A DNA stretch of 64,000 nucleotides from Catonia carolina (GCA_035578175.1 JAQMRL010000004.1:38308901-38372900); one strand, 5' to 3'; shown: positions 1 to 53,275, numbered from the stretch's first letter. Made by a program: numbers and translations. Notes: generated from the sequence alone by a model not told the origin.

Positions 1-310
1 ATTTTTGGACAGCTTAAGTCAGCTGCAATGTGAATGAGAGTAGAATCTTGGTGTTCTTTATCCATTCAGTTAAAAAATTAATTTCACTGTAGACTAGTTT
101 ATTCCTGAATTTGCATACACCATGAAACTGTTAACTTTCTGTACGGCCATTTTGTAGTTTAGCTAAATAAATTTGTGCAGCTGACTTGAGCTGTCAGATC
201 AGCTTGAGTCTTGAGTCAAATGAATTTTATTGCTTTATCCTAATGGATAAAAAGGCAACCACACAATAATTTGTGTGGTTGTTGCTGGGCTGTTGCATAG
301 AATACACAGT

Positions 311-670
311 TTGTTGTTGTTAAATCTAATAGCCGACAGGCTGGTTTGAACCTCTTGAGGCTTTACTAAGTAAAATGGTTTACCATGCTGTCCTCACAGA
401 GTGAAAAAGTATGCTTATTAGCATGCCAGGCTATCTGAAAAGTATCTACTTTCCACCCTGCAAATGACATCTTCACTTCATCACCACAGGGTCAGACTAT
501 AATAGAATTCGTTACTGTCAAAGGAATAACTGATGTGTCTTTTACACTTCTATCTCTTCTGATCTTAATTTAACTGGCTGGCCACATGATAAAAAACAAC
601 TGTTTTTTGTTGGCCTGGAATTAACAGATCAAGTGCAAATAATATAATACTTCACCTGCTAGTTATAAGC
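311..670 (-). mobile_element. SINE-like repeat, AAC-tailed family, copy 1
   Basis: Diverged minus-strand copy of a repeat of about 395 bp seen seven times in the window. The GTTGTTGTT at its left is the complement of the AAC-rich 3' tail. Shared blocks include AGGCTGGTTTGAACCTC, GCATGCCAGGC and the complement of CCCTGTGGTGA. Confidence 0.8.
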
Positions 671-1058
671 AAATGCGCAGTTTATCTATAGTATATTTAG
701 GAGGTGTTGGTAATTATAAAATCAAACTATTTTTATGATAATCTGCAGTTATCTAATTTCAAACTTCATAGAATCATTCATTTGTTTGTGTTTTATATAG
801 GTTTGAACATGTTTTAACGAGTCTTAATTATTAAAAATTAAAGGTTATGCTTCAAAGTATATTGTCTTACTTCAAGTCTTTACTGCATAAAAAGTGTGGT
901 ATCTAAACTAGTGTTCCTAAGCCCCAAAATAAGCGCTGTGGTATTTAAATCTGTTTTATTGTTCTGTTACTTGTTATCTATTTTACAGGTTGTGTTTACT
1001 GAGTTAGAATTTTTTTGTCCAAATGACTTCTAAATTCAGTTTTCAAGTGATAAAACAT
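671..1058. other. AT-rich DNA, nothing recognised
   Basis: No coding signature, repeat match or RNA gene was seen. It should be intron of Miro upstream of the first visible exon. Confidence 0.5.
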
Positions 1059-1617
1059 GGGTGCTACTGCAGTATGTGGCCAGCTGTGTTATGTTTAGTG
1101 AAGTTTGTATTTGCTGATGTGGTAGCACTGTCCACTAGCACTTTTCATGCTTAAAGATTCATATATTTTACATTAAGGTTATGTCTTATCCACAGTAAGG
1201 TTATGTCTTAATTATAGTAAGGTTATACGTTAACTAGACGTAAAATATTAAAAGATTTTTATAGGAATGTAATTTTAAACGAAGAAACAGCTTTTTGAGG
1301 CAGCACAACCTACTTAACACAGCGCAAAATGTTCCGCCATTGTGATCGATGGAAGAAAAAGAAAACGAGACAGGCTAGGGGCTTTTACACCGATTCTTTG
1401 TTGTCTTTGCAATTGTAAATTGTCATATTGCTATCCTTTTCTTGTAAATTATCCTTTTTATTGTCCTTATTTATCCGTTTTTTCTTTAAATTAACCTTTT
1501 ATTGTAAAATTATGTATTTTACTAAAAGTGTTAGTGGACAATGCTACCACATTAACAAATACAAACTTCACTAACATAACGTGGTAGCCTGCGTACTATA
1601 GTAGCACCAAAACATGT
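1059..1617. mobile_element. MITE with long imperfect terminal inverted repeats
   Basis: The first 85 or so bases (GGTGCTACTGCAGTA, then GTTATGTTTAGTGAAGTTTG) recur inverted at 1524-1609. The interior has no coding signal. The family and target duplication were not resolved. Confidence 0.6.
1174..1240 (+). repeat. Short tandem repeat, about three 22-bp units
   Basis: TAAGGTTATGTCTTA-type units start near 1174, 1196 and 1219 inside the MITE, with increasing divergence. Confidence 0.6.
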
Positions 1618-1894
1618 CTACTTCTGAGATATTGAATTATGAAGCTTCCCAGAACTGTGACTGCCTTATCATCATGCCTCATCATGTGGAGCTCCCACAA
1701 TTAATACTACTGATAAGATGATGCATATTTACGTTATCAATTTGTTACTTGTCTTAAACTTTAGTTTCATTTGTAATATCGTGATTCTAATTACCTAAAA
1801 TCTACCAAAAGGTCTAATTACGTAATATCTACAAACACTTATTGAAAACTGAGATTCTAAATAGAGTGAAACTATTAGAATAAAAAATGAAGAA

Positions 1895-2360
1895 AAAGTG
1901 ATACGATAATTATGACTAAACGGAGAATTATCAGAACTACATTAATAAAAACTATGAAAAGAATGGTGTATGGAGAATTCCCACTAACGAAACGTTCTAT
2001 AATGCCACAGAACCGATAGATCAGTTTTATGAAAAAGCAGAGAATTTCTCATTTCTTCCACATCCTGAGAATGCCTGAAAGCAGGATACTAAAACAATTT
2101 ATAACCAGAGGGCTGATTGTGAAATCTGGAGGAATATATATAGCAGGTGTTAAGGAGGCCCTGGAAGAAATTGAATTTATGACTGAGAACGTAATGAATA
2201 AATCGAAGATAAATAAACTTTTGAACACAAAGGGGTTTCAATGGACAAAGTGACTAGAGTTGTGCGGTTGACAAACAAACAGCAGAAAGCGAGATCAGAA
2301 AATACGAAGAAGTATCAGCAGAGGAAGCTAATGGGAGCCAAAGAAGACCATTCACATAAT
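1895..2360 (+). pseudogene. LINE reverse transcriptase C-terminal relic
   Basis: Shifting frames spell the end of a non-LTR retrotransposon protein: RISHFFHILRMPESRILKQF, then INKLLNTKGFQ, then QQKARSENTKKYQQRK. This matches the post-RT region (FYGHILRM type) of the same broad group as the LINEs at 32-35 kb and 52 kb. It is 5'-truncated with several frame breaks and ends just before the Miro exon. Confidence 0.65.
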
Positions 2361-2487
2361 TAACTAAAATGATCCAGTGAGGTACAAACATTGTTAGTAT
2401 GGTAAAAATAAAACAAGTTCAAAATCATTTAAAATGTTTGGTTTTATGAATATATTTTAATGTGTGTATGTTTTTTTATGTAAACAG

Positions 2488-42924
<40,437 letters not shown>

Positions 42925-43027
42925 TTTCTTTTCTAAGTTGGATTGGTCGTATAGTAATTTTTTTTTTTAAATTATTTTAATTGTAATTTATTTGTATCAT
43001 CCAATTTTATAATTATTTTTATTTATT

Positions 43028-43033
43028 AATAAA
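43028..43033 (+). terminator. Likely polyadenylation signal of Miro
   Basis: AATAAA lies 104 nt after the Miro stop codon, followed by T-rich DNA. It would give a short 3' UTR of about 130 nt. Other A-rich signals downstream could extend it. Confidence 0.65.
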
Positions 43034-43999
43034 TGTAAATTTTTGTTAAGTTTTATTCATTGTGATTTTTATTTTGTTTATTTGTACTTTATTGAATAAG
43101 ATTTTCGTTTATGAAAATAGATTACCAAAATATTAAAATGCAATAGCACTATTTATTGTGTTTACTTGGTTAATGCGATCAGTCGCTTATTGTAATGCAA
43201 AAAAATAATATACAATCATAAAATTACTTGTAATTTTCTTCTGTTTGTATCACATATTTTTATTTTGGTGCTTATTTTCTTCAAGCCCATTCAAAAATAT
43301 ACAAACATGTCTTAACCTGATACAAAATTATTAAACGAGAAGTTGTTATGTCAAAGTTAATTTTGGGTGATTGTTTTATTAACAGGAAGTTAATTACAGA
43401 ATCATTAGGAAAGAGTGAACTGCGTAGGCCTTTATAAATTACACAGTATCTACACTTTGAAAACATCCCCTATTTTTTAAAACCGAAGACTTGTAACTCT
43501 GTATTGCAATGTTAAGAGTATGATGGACCCACTTAATGAATTTTAAAATCATATATTTTGTAGATTTCTCCTCAAACAAAAAAAGTAATACAGTGTACGC
43601 ATGTGTTTTTCATTTGCATATGATTTTGCTACAACTTATTTTGTTTTGTGTATTGTTGTAACTAATTATAGTTGAGTAAATTTTAAACTTTCATTTAATG
43701 AATTCCACGTATATTTATTTGACCAAAGAACTAACTAACAAAAATGACCACAATGCAAAAAAAATGTGTTCATGATATAAGCTGTTAAAGGTTTAAAATT
43801 TAGCAATTCAAAAAATTTATCAATAATATTATAATAACAAACTTCCTCGTGTCGAAAAATCAGGTACAATCTAGGTCACTAACACATCATCATCATCATC
43901 ATTATCTGGCAAGGATTAGGCTCAATGGCTAGTTTCGGTATCCATCTTTTTTTTTAAGTCTTCCCAAGCCTCGCTTCCCTCTAGGTTTATATTTTCATG
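43034..43999. other. Region after Miro, nothing recognised but an ATC microsatellite
   Basis: The CATCATCATCATCATT run near 43886 is a short microsatellite. Part of this stretch could be an extended Miro 3' UTR. Confidence 0.45.
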
Positions 44000-44610
44000 C
44001 CTGTAGAGGAATCACTTTTTTTTTAACAGTGACACATTTATGCCAACATACTACACTTTGGAAAAGTCCATCACAGAAGAAGTCTGAAGTTTTCTTTCAG
44101 CACCATTTCTTCACCTCCGCTACTACCTCTGCATCCAAAGAAAAACGCATGCTCTTGAGATGTTCCTTAAAATTCGGAAAGAGGATAAAGTCACAGGGCA
44201 CTTTCAGACTTTGTGTCAGAAAAGAACTTTGTTTTCAGACTTGTGTGAGGATGAGCGTTGTCATGATGCAGAATATGCTGTTAATCCAGATGAACCCTAT
44301 GCAGCCATTGCTTCAGATTTGATCGGGAAGAAACATATTGTTCGGAGTCAACAGAATAGCCATGTTCCAAAAACTCCGTATGAATGATTCCATCACAATC
44401 CCAGAAACGGTAACCATGACTTTCCCGGTGGCATTGTTTTGAATTTTTTCTGTTGCGGCTATTAATAACCGCTCGGGTGAATTGTTTATAGAGAGTTCCA
44501 GTACATGACTAACCACTTTTGAGACTGTCTGACCCATGATTATAATAGTTATAGCGATGGAGGCATTACTTTTCAATATGCCCTCGAATCTTTTCAAATA
44601 ATAAATGAAA
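44000..44610 (-). pseudogene. Mariner transposase relic, third family
   Basis: The minus strand gives GKVMVTVSGIVMESF with shifted DCDGIIHTEFL, EQYISS-type sequence, and ILHHDNAHPHTSLKTK, which contains the second catalytic aspartate. The order matches the middle of a mariner transposase. N-terminal DNA-binding part, C-terminus and termini were not found. Confidence 0.7.
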
Positions 44611-45544
44611 TTAGCAATCTCCGAATATTTTTTTTATGTTTGAAGTGTTTTAATGAACTGGATTAATAGTTTGTGAATAACACTGTTCAAAAATACTTTG
44701 GTAAAAATTGTGGTATCAGTGGCTGACTGCATTGAATTTTTTTTGTCTAATAATAGTATTGTGAACAGTTGTTTATAAGAAATGCAACAATAATAATTTC
44801 AAATGTGATAACGACATCTCTAAATTGTTCGTAATTAAGAAAATTTTACAGTATTGTTGGTGTCTCATAAGATTTGTGCAAGTCAGAGCAAGGAGTGGCT
44901 ATGGTGCCTTACTGATCCTTTAATTACCTAACCTAAAGTTTGTGCCTTTCATTAAGACACAAAGTGACGTCAAATCATAGTATACAGTGATCTGTTTTTG
45001 AAATAATTGAAAATCAGCAGCAGTGTATTTTTTTATGAAAATTTTTGGTTCAGTAATCTGTGAGTTGGTGTACGCTGGGAAAGCAGTGGATATAAAAGAA
45101 CCATTGGCTGCTTATGTACTTATTTTGACAGTATTTAGTATTTGTACCACATTTTTGACTTGAAGTTGTTTCCGAATCATATAATTGTGTTTCTAAATGT
45201 AATTCAGTTTGTATTGGCCCAACATTTTACATCTGTCAACGATTTAGTTTGGAGCACCATATATACTATGGTCAGGATGTAATGCGGTGTGCAGAGTACA
45301 GATCCTATTTTCTGGTCGTATTCTGTCCGTAAGGAAGGTTGGTTCACTGTTTGTTCACCTCTTGTTTGTGAAAAACATATTTTAACCATGTTTCTTAAGC
45401 TTTGTATATTATTGTTCCCTTTTGCGAGTCTCCAGTTATTTTCTACAATTTTTTGGATATTGTTATACAAATTTTTGTTAGTATAATTTATTTTTATTGT
45501 TAAATTTTTCAAGATTAAATTTTCAATATAGATATGTTGTATAG
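44611..45544. other. Nothing recognised
   Basis: AT-rich intergenic DNA with chance ORFs of up to 102 codons, of low-complexity composition and matching no known family. Confidence 0.45.
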
Positions 45545-45913
45545 AACATCAGCCAAAAAGCGGGTTTGAACTTTAGAGTCTTACCAAGTAAAATGAGAAT
45601 TGAGTTTATCATGCCTTTCTCACTGAGTGGAAAAGTAACCTATACTTATCATCATGCCAGGCCCTCCGAAAAGCATCTACTTTCTAGTTTGCAAATTACA
45701 CTTTCACTTCATTCACCACAGGGTCTGGCTGTATAATGAACACAGAGGAGATAACTCTGACTAGTGCCTTTTACATCGATGCCTCTTCTGTTCTTAAATG
45801 CTTCAGCCATGTAATTGGCTGACCATGTGATAAGAAACATTACTATTTTTTGTAGCCCTAGAAGTAGCAGATCGATTGCCGAAAATTTAACATTCCATCT
45901 GCCTGTTATGGGC
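45545..45913 (-). mobile_element. SINE-like repeat, AAC-tailed family, copy 6
   Basis: Minus-strand copy from CATCAGCCAAAAAGCGGG to CTGCCTGTTATGGGC. The AAC tail is lost, and no target duplication was seen. Confidence 0.82.
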
Positions 45914-47259
45914 AAAATAAAGAGAAAAATATAATTGTTATAAAAAAATTATGAAAGATAAAAATTTAACAGTTTATATGTCGTTATGGGTAATTATCAT
46001 TGAAGATTCTATTTTACCTTCTTGATGCTGATGTACGCAATCCACTGAGAAAACTAGCAATAAAACAATGGAAATTTTAATGGTATTGGAGCAATAATTA
46101 CACGAGTTAAATTTTAACTTTCATAATTTTTCTGCATCAATAACTGTGTGTCTGTATTGTAAATTTAATCTTGGAAAAATTTAGCAACAAAAATTAATTA
46201 CATTTACCAAAATATCTTGAACAATTTTTAAAATATTGTGGAAAATTACTGGAGAGTTGCTTAAGAAATGTTGTTAAAATAAATGTCTCTCTCATAAAGG
46301 ATCCAAAAGTGAACCACCCTTCTTGCAGACAGAATTTAGCAGATGATAAAATTGTTCTCCGCACGCCACATTGAATCCTGACCAGAGTATGATTCTCCTC
46401 ACTGAATCTATTAAGAGACTTAAATTAACACAGCTGTATTCATGTGAAAATGATATTAGCATAGTTAATTAATTTCTTTAAAAGCAAAAATTATGGGTGC
46501 TTGCCATTAAAATGTATATCACTTTAAATGCAGTACTTAACTAGGTGTTAATTTATTGTTGTATAATATTAGTCGTGTGTTGATTTTGGTTTTAAGTTTA
46601 TTAATCTGGTTCACAGCAATTTAAGTTCATCTGAATTCTAGTCATTTAATTATTGTGAATTCTGTTAATTTAAAACAAAAAACATGTAGTCATTTTTAAT
46701 TTTATTGTAAATATTACTAATTAGTTATTTTGTTAATACCAATGTACAACAGTTTCAGAGCTTAATAAGTATTAGTGGCTTAAATATTGTGTAGTTTAAG
46801 AAAAAATTCAAAGTTATTATTTTTTACTACTCATTGTGATACAAAGAGTTGGTATCAGAAACAATTTACATTTTGATTATTTTGTTAAGTACAGTATTTT
46901 ATTATGTAACTAAATTTCTACATCATGATGCTTTTTTTAAGATTGATATTTTCTGTTGATGCCCATTCCATATTTGTATTAATTACCTTTTTCTTAGATA
47001 GTGTTTTTATTCTATGCATGTATATGTAGTTATCCAAATTATTGTTTAGTTTGTGTTGTGGTCCATTGAGTTTAAGGATTGTGAAATTTGAAAATCCTTC
47101 TTTTATAGAGTAACAGCTTTCAAATTTTTAATAGAATTTAATACAGTGTATGTTATCCCATTTTTCATATTTTTATTCACTATTTTTCCTGAGATATGGG
47201 GTTCCTTGTTCAATTTTACAAGCGTTTATAAGAAATGTTCTACCAAACTTCAAAAATTT
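45914..47259. other. Nothing recognised
   Basis: Very AT-rich intergenic DNA without repeat, RNA or coding signal. Confidence 0.45.
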
Positions 47260-47267
47260 AGTTTATT

Positions 47268-47443
47268 TTTTCCTTTGTTTTATTTAACGTCGCATCAACT
47301 ACAGTGGTCATTAGCGACGATATTGGATTGTAACTGTAAAGGATGAAATTATTTTTTTGTAACGTATGAAAATATACTGTGCCTGAGTGGGATTCGAACC
47401 CAAGACTGCATGATGAGAGGCGAGCACATTACCAGCTACACCA
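47268..47443 (-). mobile_element. tRNA-derived SINE, copy 2 with target duplication
   Basis: Same family as 42215-42403, with GGTTCGAATCC-type box B on the minus strand (GGATTCGAACCC on the + strand read as GGGATTCGAACC). Flanked by AGTTTATT at 47260-47267 and 47444-47451. Confidence 0.82.
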
Positions 47444-47889
47444 AGTTTATTATTTTGTTTAATTAGTAATGCTATTAAATTAAATAACAATATCGCATTG
47501 TGATTTTTACACCTCGACCCTGCTTATCCAAACTGATTTCTAATATTTAGATTTGCTTTTCACATATGAAATATTGGTATTTTAAAATAAAGTTCTGGAC
47601 AAAATTAACGCATCATGTAAGATTTTGGGCTGTGCTATAAAAATCAATTTCTTCAGTGTGCCAGGTTCATTTCTGTAACTGTTATTCTTTGTATCGTAAT
47701 TTAAGGCAATATTTAGTATTTTTAACAGAAAATTAGAGTTGTAAATTTTATTTATGGTAATTTAATAAAAAATTAAGATAAATTAGCTTTAAAAACAAAG
47801 TTTTATTTAACAAAAACAAAAGGGCTATGTAGTATTGAATGAAAGTTTCATATTTAGTTCACATTATGGAAAAAATTAAAGTAAATGAT

Positions 47890-48185
47890 GATTGTGTGAT
47901 AAATAATGAATTATTAATTCAGTAACTAGTACAGCCACCTTAATTACAGCCAGCATCTGTCTCGGTATTCCTTGAATCGAGTTTTGAATTTCTTCCTGAT
48001 CGATTTTCTCCCATTCTTCTTTCATCACATGACACAGCTATTGAAGATTCATGGCAGTATGTTAAAAACTCTTTTTTTAAGCATAACCAAAATATACTCG
48101 ATAGGATTTAAGCCTGGGGTGTTGGCTGGCCAGATCATACGATTAATACCTACTTCATCAAGATACTGTGAAACCATCTAAAATC
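47890..48185 (-). pseudogene. Tc1-like transposase C-terminal relic
   Basis: Minus-strand frames read INRMIWPANTPGLNPIEYIL and then RNTETDAGC-type sequence, matching the end of Tc1 transposases (WPANSPDLNPIEHVW, which carries the last catalytic residue in NPIE). Stops and shifts are present. GTTCTGGACAAAATTAACGC near 47593 could be a Tc1 terminus. Confidence 0.65.
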
Positions 48186-48189
48186 TTTT

Positions 48190-49555
48190 AAAGTTTTCCA
48201 TTAATTTTGTCCATGATCATAAAAACAAAGTAATTTTACCGTGAAAAAAATATATAAAAAACCAAAATGTATAATAGCTATAAAAGTTTTGTGAAAATTA
48301 CAGTATTTTTTTCAGTAGCATTAATTGTATTAATTGGCTGCAGGATGCATTATAAAGATTTATTTGGGCAAATTAGTTTTTCAGACATGGTAATGTATAT
48401 GAAAAACCTTGTCTTCCAATTTATATAGTCCTTATTATTATTAAAATAGGATTTGAAACTGACTTCCTTTTCAGAATTATATTTCTGCATTTATTTTTCA
48501 TTAAAGGGGACAGGGCATCCTTATACCTTTACATGTTAACGTTAAGAACATTTTCAAAAACTATTAGGTCTATCACTGTCAAATTTTTTACCACGGTTAA
48601 TTAGTATGTTTTACACTCGAGGAGTTTTTTCACACAAATATCAATAGATCCTGAGAAAAAAAATTTCCTCAGCGTAGATTGAAATTAAAAAAAAACTTGT
48701 TTTTTACCTTTAAAAAAATACATGTAAAGTTGTTTTATGACTTTAAAAAAAACTCCCAACATGTAAAGGTATTGTAAATACCTACTGGAAAAGTTTCATT
48801 TAAATTGATCCACCAGTTTCTGAGAAAATGTTCGTAACGTGCCAAAAAATGTAATTTTCGGGAAACGCAAAAAACCGAAAAGAAACACTACATTTTACTA
48901 TATACAGAAACACTATATTAGAATGCTAGCAAGCAGCTGGCATTGCCAACTTAGCCAACAGAAATTATTGTACAATTTAAAAAAAATTCAACAATTTATC
49001 TTATTTGGTTCAAAAGTTATAATACAAAGCAGTATTTGTTTTCTTTGATGGGCTCCTTGAAGATTGGTGAAATTTCTGGTGTACTAGTAAATAAAAAAAA
49101 TAATAATTTTGCTTCCTATACCCATAAGTTATATATCAAACTGTTCAGAAAGAGTTGAATTTTCATTCAAGAAAAAAATTCTTTTGCTTGCCCTGTCCCC
49201 TTTGTAACAAATCGAATGATGATTGCTATGTTCTGTGTTAAACAATCTTCCTTATGAATATAAATGTTTACATGTGTCAGTGTATATGAATTTATTTAAG
49301 TGTAATAATTCATTACGTACATGTAGAACAAACAAGTTAAATTCTCAATTACTTTATTATGAAATTTAACAATTTTTCAAGTATTTAACTTGTGAACTCA
49401 ACTACTAATTTTTCTATCATAATGAATAAATGAATTCAATTTTTTCAGATTTTTTTGAAAAACTACTTTTACTTAAATTATAATTATGAGGCGCATTGGT
49501 AAATTAAGGGCCAATTGGTCATAAAAAAAATATTTGTCAGACAAATTTTTTATTG
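48190..49555. other. Intergenic, one hammerhead-family flank scrap
   Basis: 48340-48372 (GGCTGCAGGATGCATTATAA and AGATTTATTTGGG) matches the flank of the hammerhead repeats. The rest is AT-rich, nothing recognised. Confidence 0.45.
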
Positions 49556-49559
49556 ATGG

Positions 49560-49998
49560 TTTTAGTTGCCTATTTCACTTTTCTAATAGTCACCGTTCAC
49601 TTCTAAACACTTTTCATAACGTTGCATAAGCTATTGTAACCTCTCACCACCTGGGAATTCAACCAGTTGACAATGGCAGTCTTGACTTCCTCATCGTTTT
49701 CAAACCATTGTCCACCAAGCCACTGGTACAAGTTCAAAAAGAGCAAATGGTATCTAGGTTCAAGGTCAGGACTGCACTGGGTAATCTAAAAGTTGCCAAC
49801 CAAAATTTTGAATCTTCTCCTTGGTTCATGAAGTGGTGTGAAGAGGCGCATTGTCATGGAAGAGGACTATTCTGGATGATAGTTTCCCGTTGATTTTGGA
49901 TTGTATCTCCCAGTTTGATGAAAATTTTGCAGTACACATCAGCTGTAATTGTTGATGCATATTCCATGAAGTTAATCAGAAGTATGCCCTTCTCGGAT
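49560..49998 (-). pseudogene. Mariner-like transposase relic, fourth family
   Basis: Minus strand: INFMEYASTITADVYCKIFI, a gap, then QWLGGQWFENDEEVKTAIVN and WLNSQ. This matches the middle and C-terminal parts of the mariner group whose proteins end in KCLNxxGDYVEK. The core with HDN is deleted or scrambled. A LINE fragment follows directly. Confidence 0.65.
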
Positions 49999-50370
49999 GC
50001 AACAACGAAGAGACTGGAAGCGTTCAAGTTATGGACTTGCAGAAGAATTCTTATAATATCGTCGGATGGATTTGGTAAAGAAAAGGAAATAATGCACACT
50101 ATAAAAAGAAAAAAATTGAAATATCTAGGACACATCATTAGAAATAACAATAAGTACAAGTTGCTGAAATGCATTTTGTAAGGAAAGGTACGAGAGGCGT
50201 CGGAAGACAAAGAATATTCTGGCTTAAGAACTTGGGGACATGGTTTGCAACTTCCACTACAGGATTCTTTGAAACAGCAGCAAATAGAATTATCATTGCC
50301 AGAATGAGTACCAACATTTGGTGGCGGGTTGGCACCAGAAGAAGAAGAATGTGCCCTTCTCAGAAAATAG
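49999..50370 (+). pseudogene. LINE C-terminal fragment, RTE-like
   Basis: Frames give TTKRLEAFKLWTCRRILIIS, RKKLKYLGHIIRNNNKYKLL and, shifted, GVGRQRIFWLKNLGTWF and RVGTRRRR, closely parallel to the C-terminus of the intact LINE at 25.4-28.3 kb (AFELWLYRRILRISW, LQYLGHIMRN, RISWLANLRTWF). The GAAGAAGAAGAA end is the typical 3' end of that group. 5'-truncated. Confidence 0.75.
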
Positions 50371-50399
50371 CACCCATCATTTTCCGACTTAAGTAAGGA

Positions 50400-51214
50400 G
50401 ATTACTTGAATTTTTAGTTTTGGTACAGTTGAATGGTATTAACTGTTGTTTTTATCTGTACTGTTGTAAAATATCCATGGCTTGTGGCTTGTATGTATAT
50501 GGGAAAATGTGGTATCTCCATCTTGTCAATAGGAGTCTGAAAACACTCCTCCACTGTTCTCTTTCTGTTGGTCAGCAAATATTTTCAGTTTTAACCTTCC
50601 ACACAATTTGTGATGTTCGAGCTTTTCTGTAATAATTGTGTACCATAGTGGTGTATCCAACAAGAGAAAATTTACCAGATGGAGTGTAAATGTCAATTAT
50701 CAATCATATGAAAGTTCTTCATCCACTTGTTAAATAATTTCATCAGTCTGATTACTGGGCCTGCCACTCCACTTTTCATTATGTACATTTGTGTGACTAT
50801 TTTTGAAGTCTGAAAAACATTATTTTACCTTTCTGTCATTCATTACTGTAGATCCATAAATTAGGCACAACTCCCGTTGAATTTGGGCTGCTGATGATCT
50901 TTTCGCACACCAAAATCAAATCAGCACACACTTTACAACTGGCAGAAGCAATGATTTTCATGAAAATTATTATCTGCGTTTGATAACAACTAAATTTAAA
51001 CAATAATTTTAGTGGTTTTGGAAACAATCAATAGATGGCACTGCATACATAAAACTTATTCTGAGCCGCAAATATTAAAAATGTAAGCAAATAGCCCTTA
51101 CTTTATGAATATGCTTCAAATTTTGCATTCTTAACTTTAAATACTAGTTTGAATTTATTAATTTTTAAGTTTTCAGATTAAGTTCGTAAATATTTAATAG
51201 AGAAGTAAAAAATA
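50400..51214. other. Nothing recognised
   Basis: Only short chance ORFs. Part of 50480-51000 may be an old transposase relic, but no diagnostic motif could be placed. Confidence 0.4.
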
Positions 51215-51677
51215 CAGTCAATACTCGATCTAACGGACTAGCCTACTATATAAATAAAACGGTTTGAAAATTACAAAAATGTAAGGAATGTTATTTTTAT
51301 GAATAATATTTCCAATAGCAATAAGTGTTTATTTAATTTGTTTTTTGAAACAATGTGATGCAATTTAATAAATAATTAAAAAAAAGTCACCATTAGCTTC
51401 CTATTCAGTATTGGTAAAAGAATACAAAATAAAATCAGTGTTTTAGCTAGCAATTTATATTTTTTTATTGTACGACGCTTTGCAGTTCTTCCTGACAGGT
51501 ACAGTTTGAAAGTAATGATAAGAATAAGGGTGTAAGCAAATCCAGTGTTTACTTTAACACATTATAGAAATATATTTGACCGATTGTGTTATAAATGAAT
51601 GATTTTCGATTTAACGAACTTTCACAACAATGGACATCGGTATCCTCCAATTAGTCCGTTAAATCGAGCATTGGCTG
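51215..51677. mobile_element. Tigger/pogo MITE
   Basis: 463 bp with TA on both sides (51213-51214, 51678-51679). The left terminus CAGTCAATACTCGATCTAAC and the right terminus (complement CAGCCAATGCTCGATTTAAC) agree at about 23 of 26 bases. The interior is non-coding. Confidence 0.8.
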
Positions 51678-51679
51678 TA

Positions 51680-52073
51680 TTGACTATTGTATTACAGTAT
51701 TTTTCTCCATACATTCCATTATCCTATTTGTTTGGTATGGATAGAGTTCAATAATATATTGTTAATAAAATTTAAGATGTGATATTATTTGTAATAATAT
51801 TACAGTGTAATTCATAGTTAGTCAATTTGTTGAACATCACATCTACATAAATTATACAGTATAGTGTAAATTAATTATGTATATGTAAAGTGTATAAAAT
51901 GTTGCGACATAATGTCATAAATTAATTAGTTGTATTAACCATGTTTTGTAGGATTAAGGTTATTATATTAGGCCTTAATATTACAATAATTATATTAATT
52001 GTAAAGAGCATTGATTATTATCTGAACTTTAGTGATCCTAATACATTTTATAAACATAATACAGTAAAGTAAA
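51680..52073. other. Nothing recognised
   Basis: Extremely AT-rich with TTATATTA-type low complexity. Confidence 0.45.
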
Positions 52074-52915
52074 AATCGGCCTCAAAATTTCATTTGAAAA
52101 AACAAAATAATGACAACAGACCTGCTATGTGTAGACAAGGTCCAAATTAACGACCAATATATAGAACTCATAGATTCCTTTAAATACTTGGGAGAAATCA
52201 TCACTTACAACAACAACGGAAAGGAAGCATGGGAGAAAAGAGCCAAGAAACTAACAACTTCACAACTAACCACGAAAGACACCTGCAATAAAAAATGCCT
52301 ATCAATCAAAACCAAAATAAAACACTACAAAACGGTCATACAACCAAAGATAACATATGGGTGCGAAACTGTATTCAAATTAAACCAGGAAAACGGAATA
52401 AATAAAATCCAAAAACTTGAAAGGAGGATCCTTAGGACCTGCATAGGAAAGAGACACCAAGTAGATGTAGAATGGAGATTACTACCAAATGAGCAGGTCT
52501 ACCTGGAGACCGAATTGGTAATAGATACAATGAGGAAAAAGTGAATGTCCTTCTTTGGACATATAATCAGAACACCCAAAGATAGAATCACAAACCAAAT
52601 AGTCAGAAAACTCTACCAGAAAAAACAGAAGTAATGTGGTTAAGAGAAATCAAGAAAGATATGGAAGAATTAGGGATCACCTTCGAAGATCTAGAAAATA
52701 AAACTGAACAGCTGGAACTATTAAAAGATAAAAATATTAGATTCCAAGGAAAGGTACATAAAAGAGGAAGCAGGAAAGTGATCTTTTCGTAAGCAAAAAG
52801 GCAAAGAAGATCTGTCAGAATGAAAGAATACTGGAGGAAAATCAAAGAAAAGAACCAGAAGAGAATGTTCAGAAACTGACTCAAGTGATCCACTGCGGTC
52901 TCAAAAGAAAAAAAC
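52074..52915 (+). pseudogene. LINE reverse transcriptase C-terminal half, relic
   Basis: GLKISFEKTKIMTT, FKYLGEIITYNNNGKEAWEK, NKKCLSIKTKIKHYKTVIQP, YGCETVF, KLERRILRTCIGKR, then TGA at 52542 followed in frame by MSFFGHIIRTPKDRI. Later frames are shifted. It parallels the LINE at 32.2-35.3 kb (FKYLGEIIEPTG, NKKCMSINTKI) but is a different family. The RT core is missing, so the copy is 5'-truncated. Confidence 0.8.
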
Positions 52916-53034
52916 AGTAAACATCTGGTTATCCGAAAGGATTGAAAAATATATTTTATAAAATCAATTGAATGTAATAATTACTATAAAAGTTTTATTT
53001 GATGATGAATATAACAGCAAGCATTCTCAAATTT

Positions 53035-53275
53035 TAGTAATTTGGTGTTCGGAGTTGAAGATTCCTGTTTCAAATCCTAGTAAAAGTAGTTACTTTTTTA
53101 TGGATTTGAATACTATACAGTGGTTACCAGTGTACTTTTATGGTTGGAGTTCAATTAACCATACTCTCCCAGGAATGGTCGGCCTGGATCTGTGCAAGAC
53201 AACATCGTACACATCATCCGTATCTCATTGCGTCATGGGTTTGCTTATTGTTCTGAATTTAACAGATTGCAACGT
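53035..53275 (+). repeat. SINE-like repeat family B, copy 1
   Basis: Shared with 57725-57970: GGAGTTGAAGATTCCTGTTT, a box-B-like TTCAAATCC, TTACCAGTGTACTTTTATGG, TTCAATTAACCATACTCTC and GGAATGGTCGGCCTG. Probably tRNA-derived, from the TTCAAATCC box. Confidence 0.65.

Noticed and set aside
2029..2253. 74-codon ORF as a host gene or Miro exon
   Set aside because: The sequence matches a LINE post-RT tail, and the phase does not fit the Miro exon at 2488.
43886..43903. CRISPR-like or regulatory repeat
   Set aside because: A plain trinucleotide run. There are no spaced repeats, and the window is eukaryotic.
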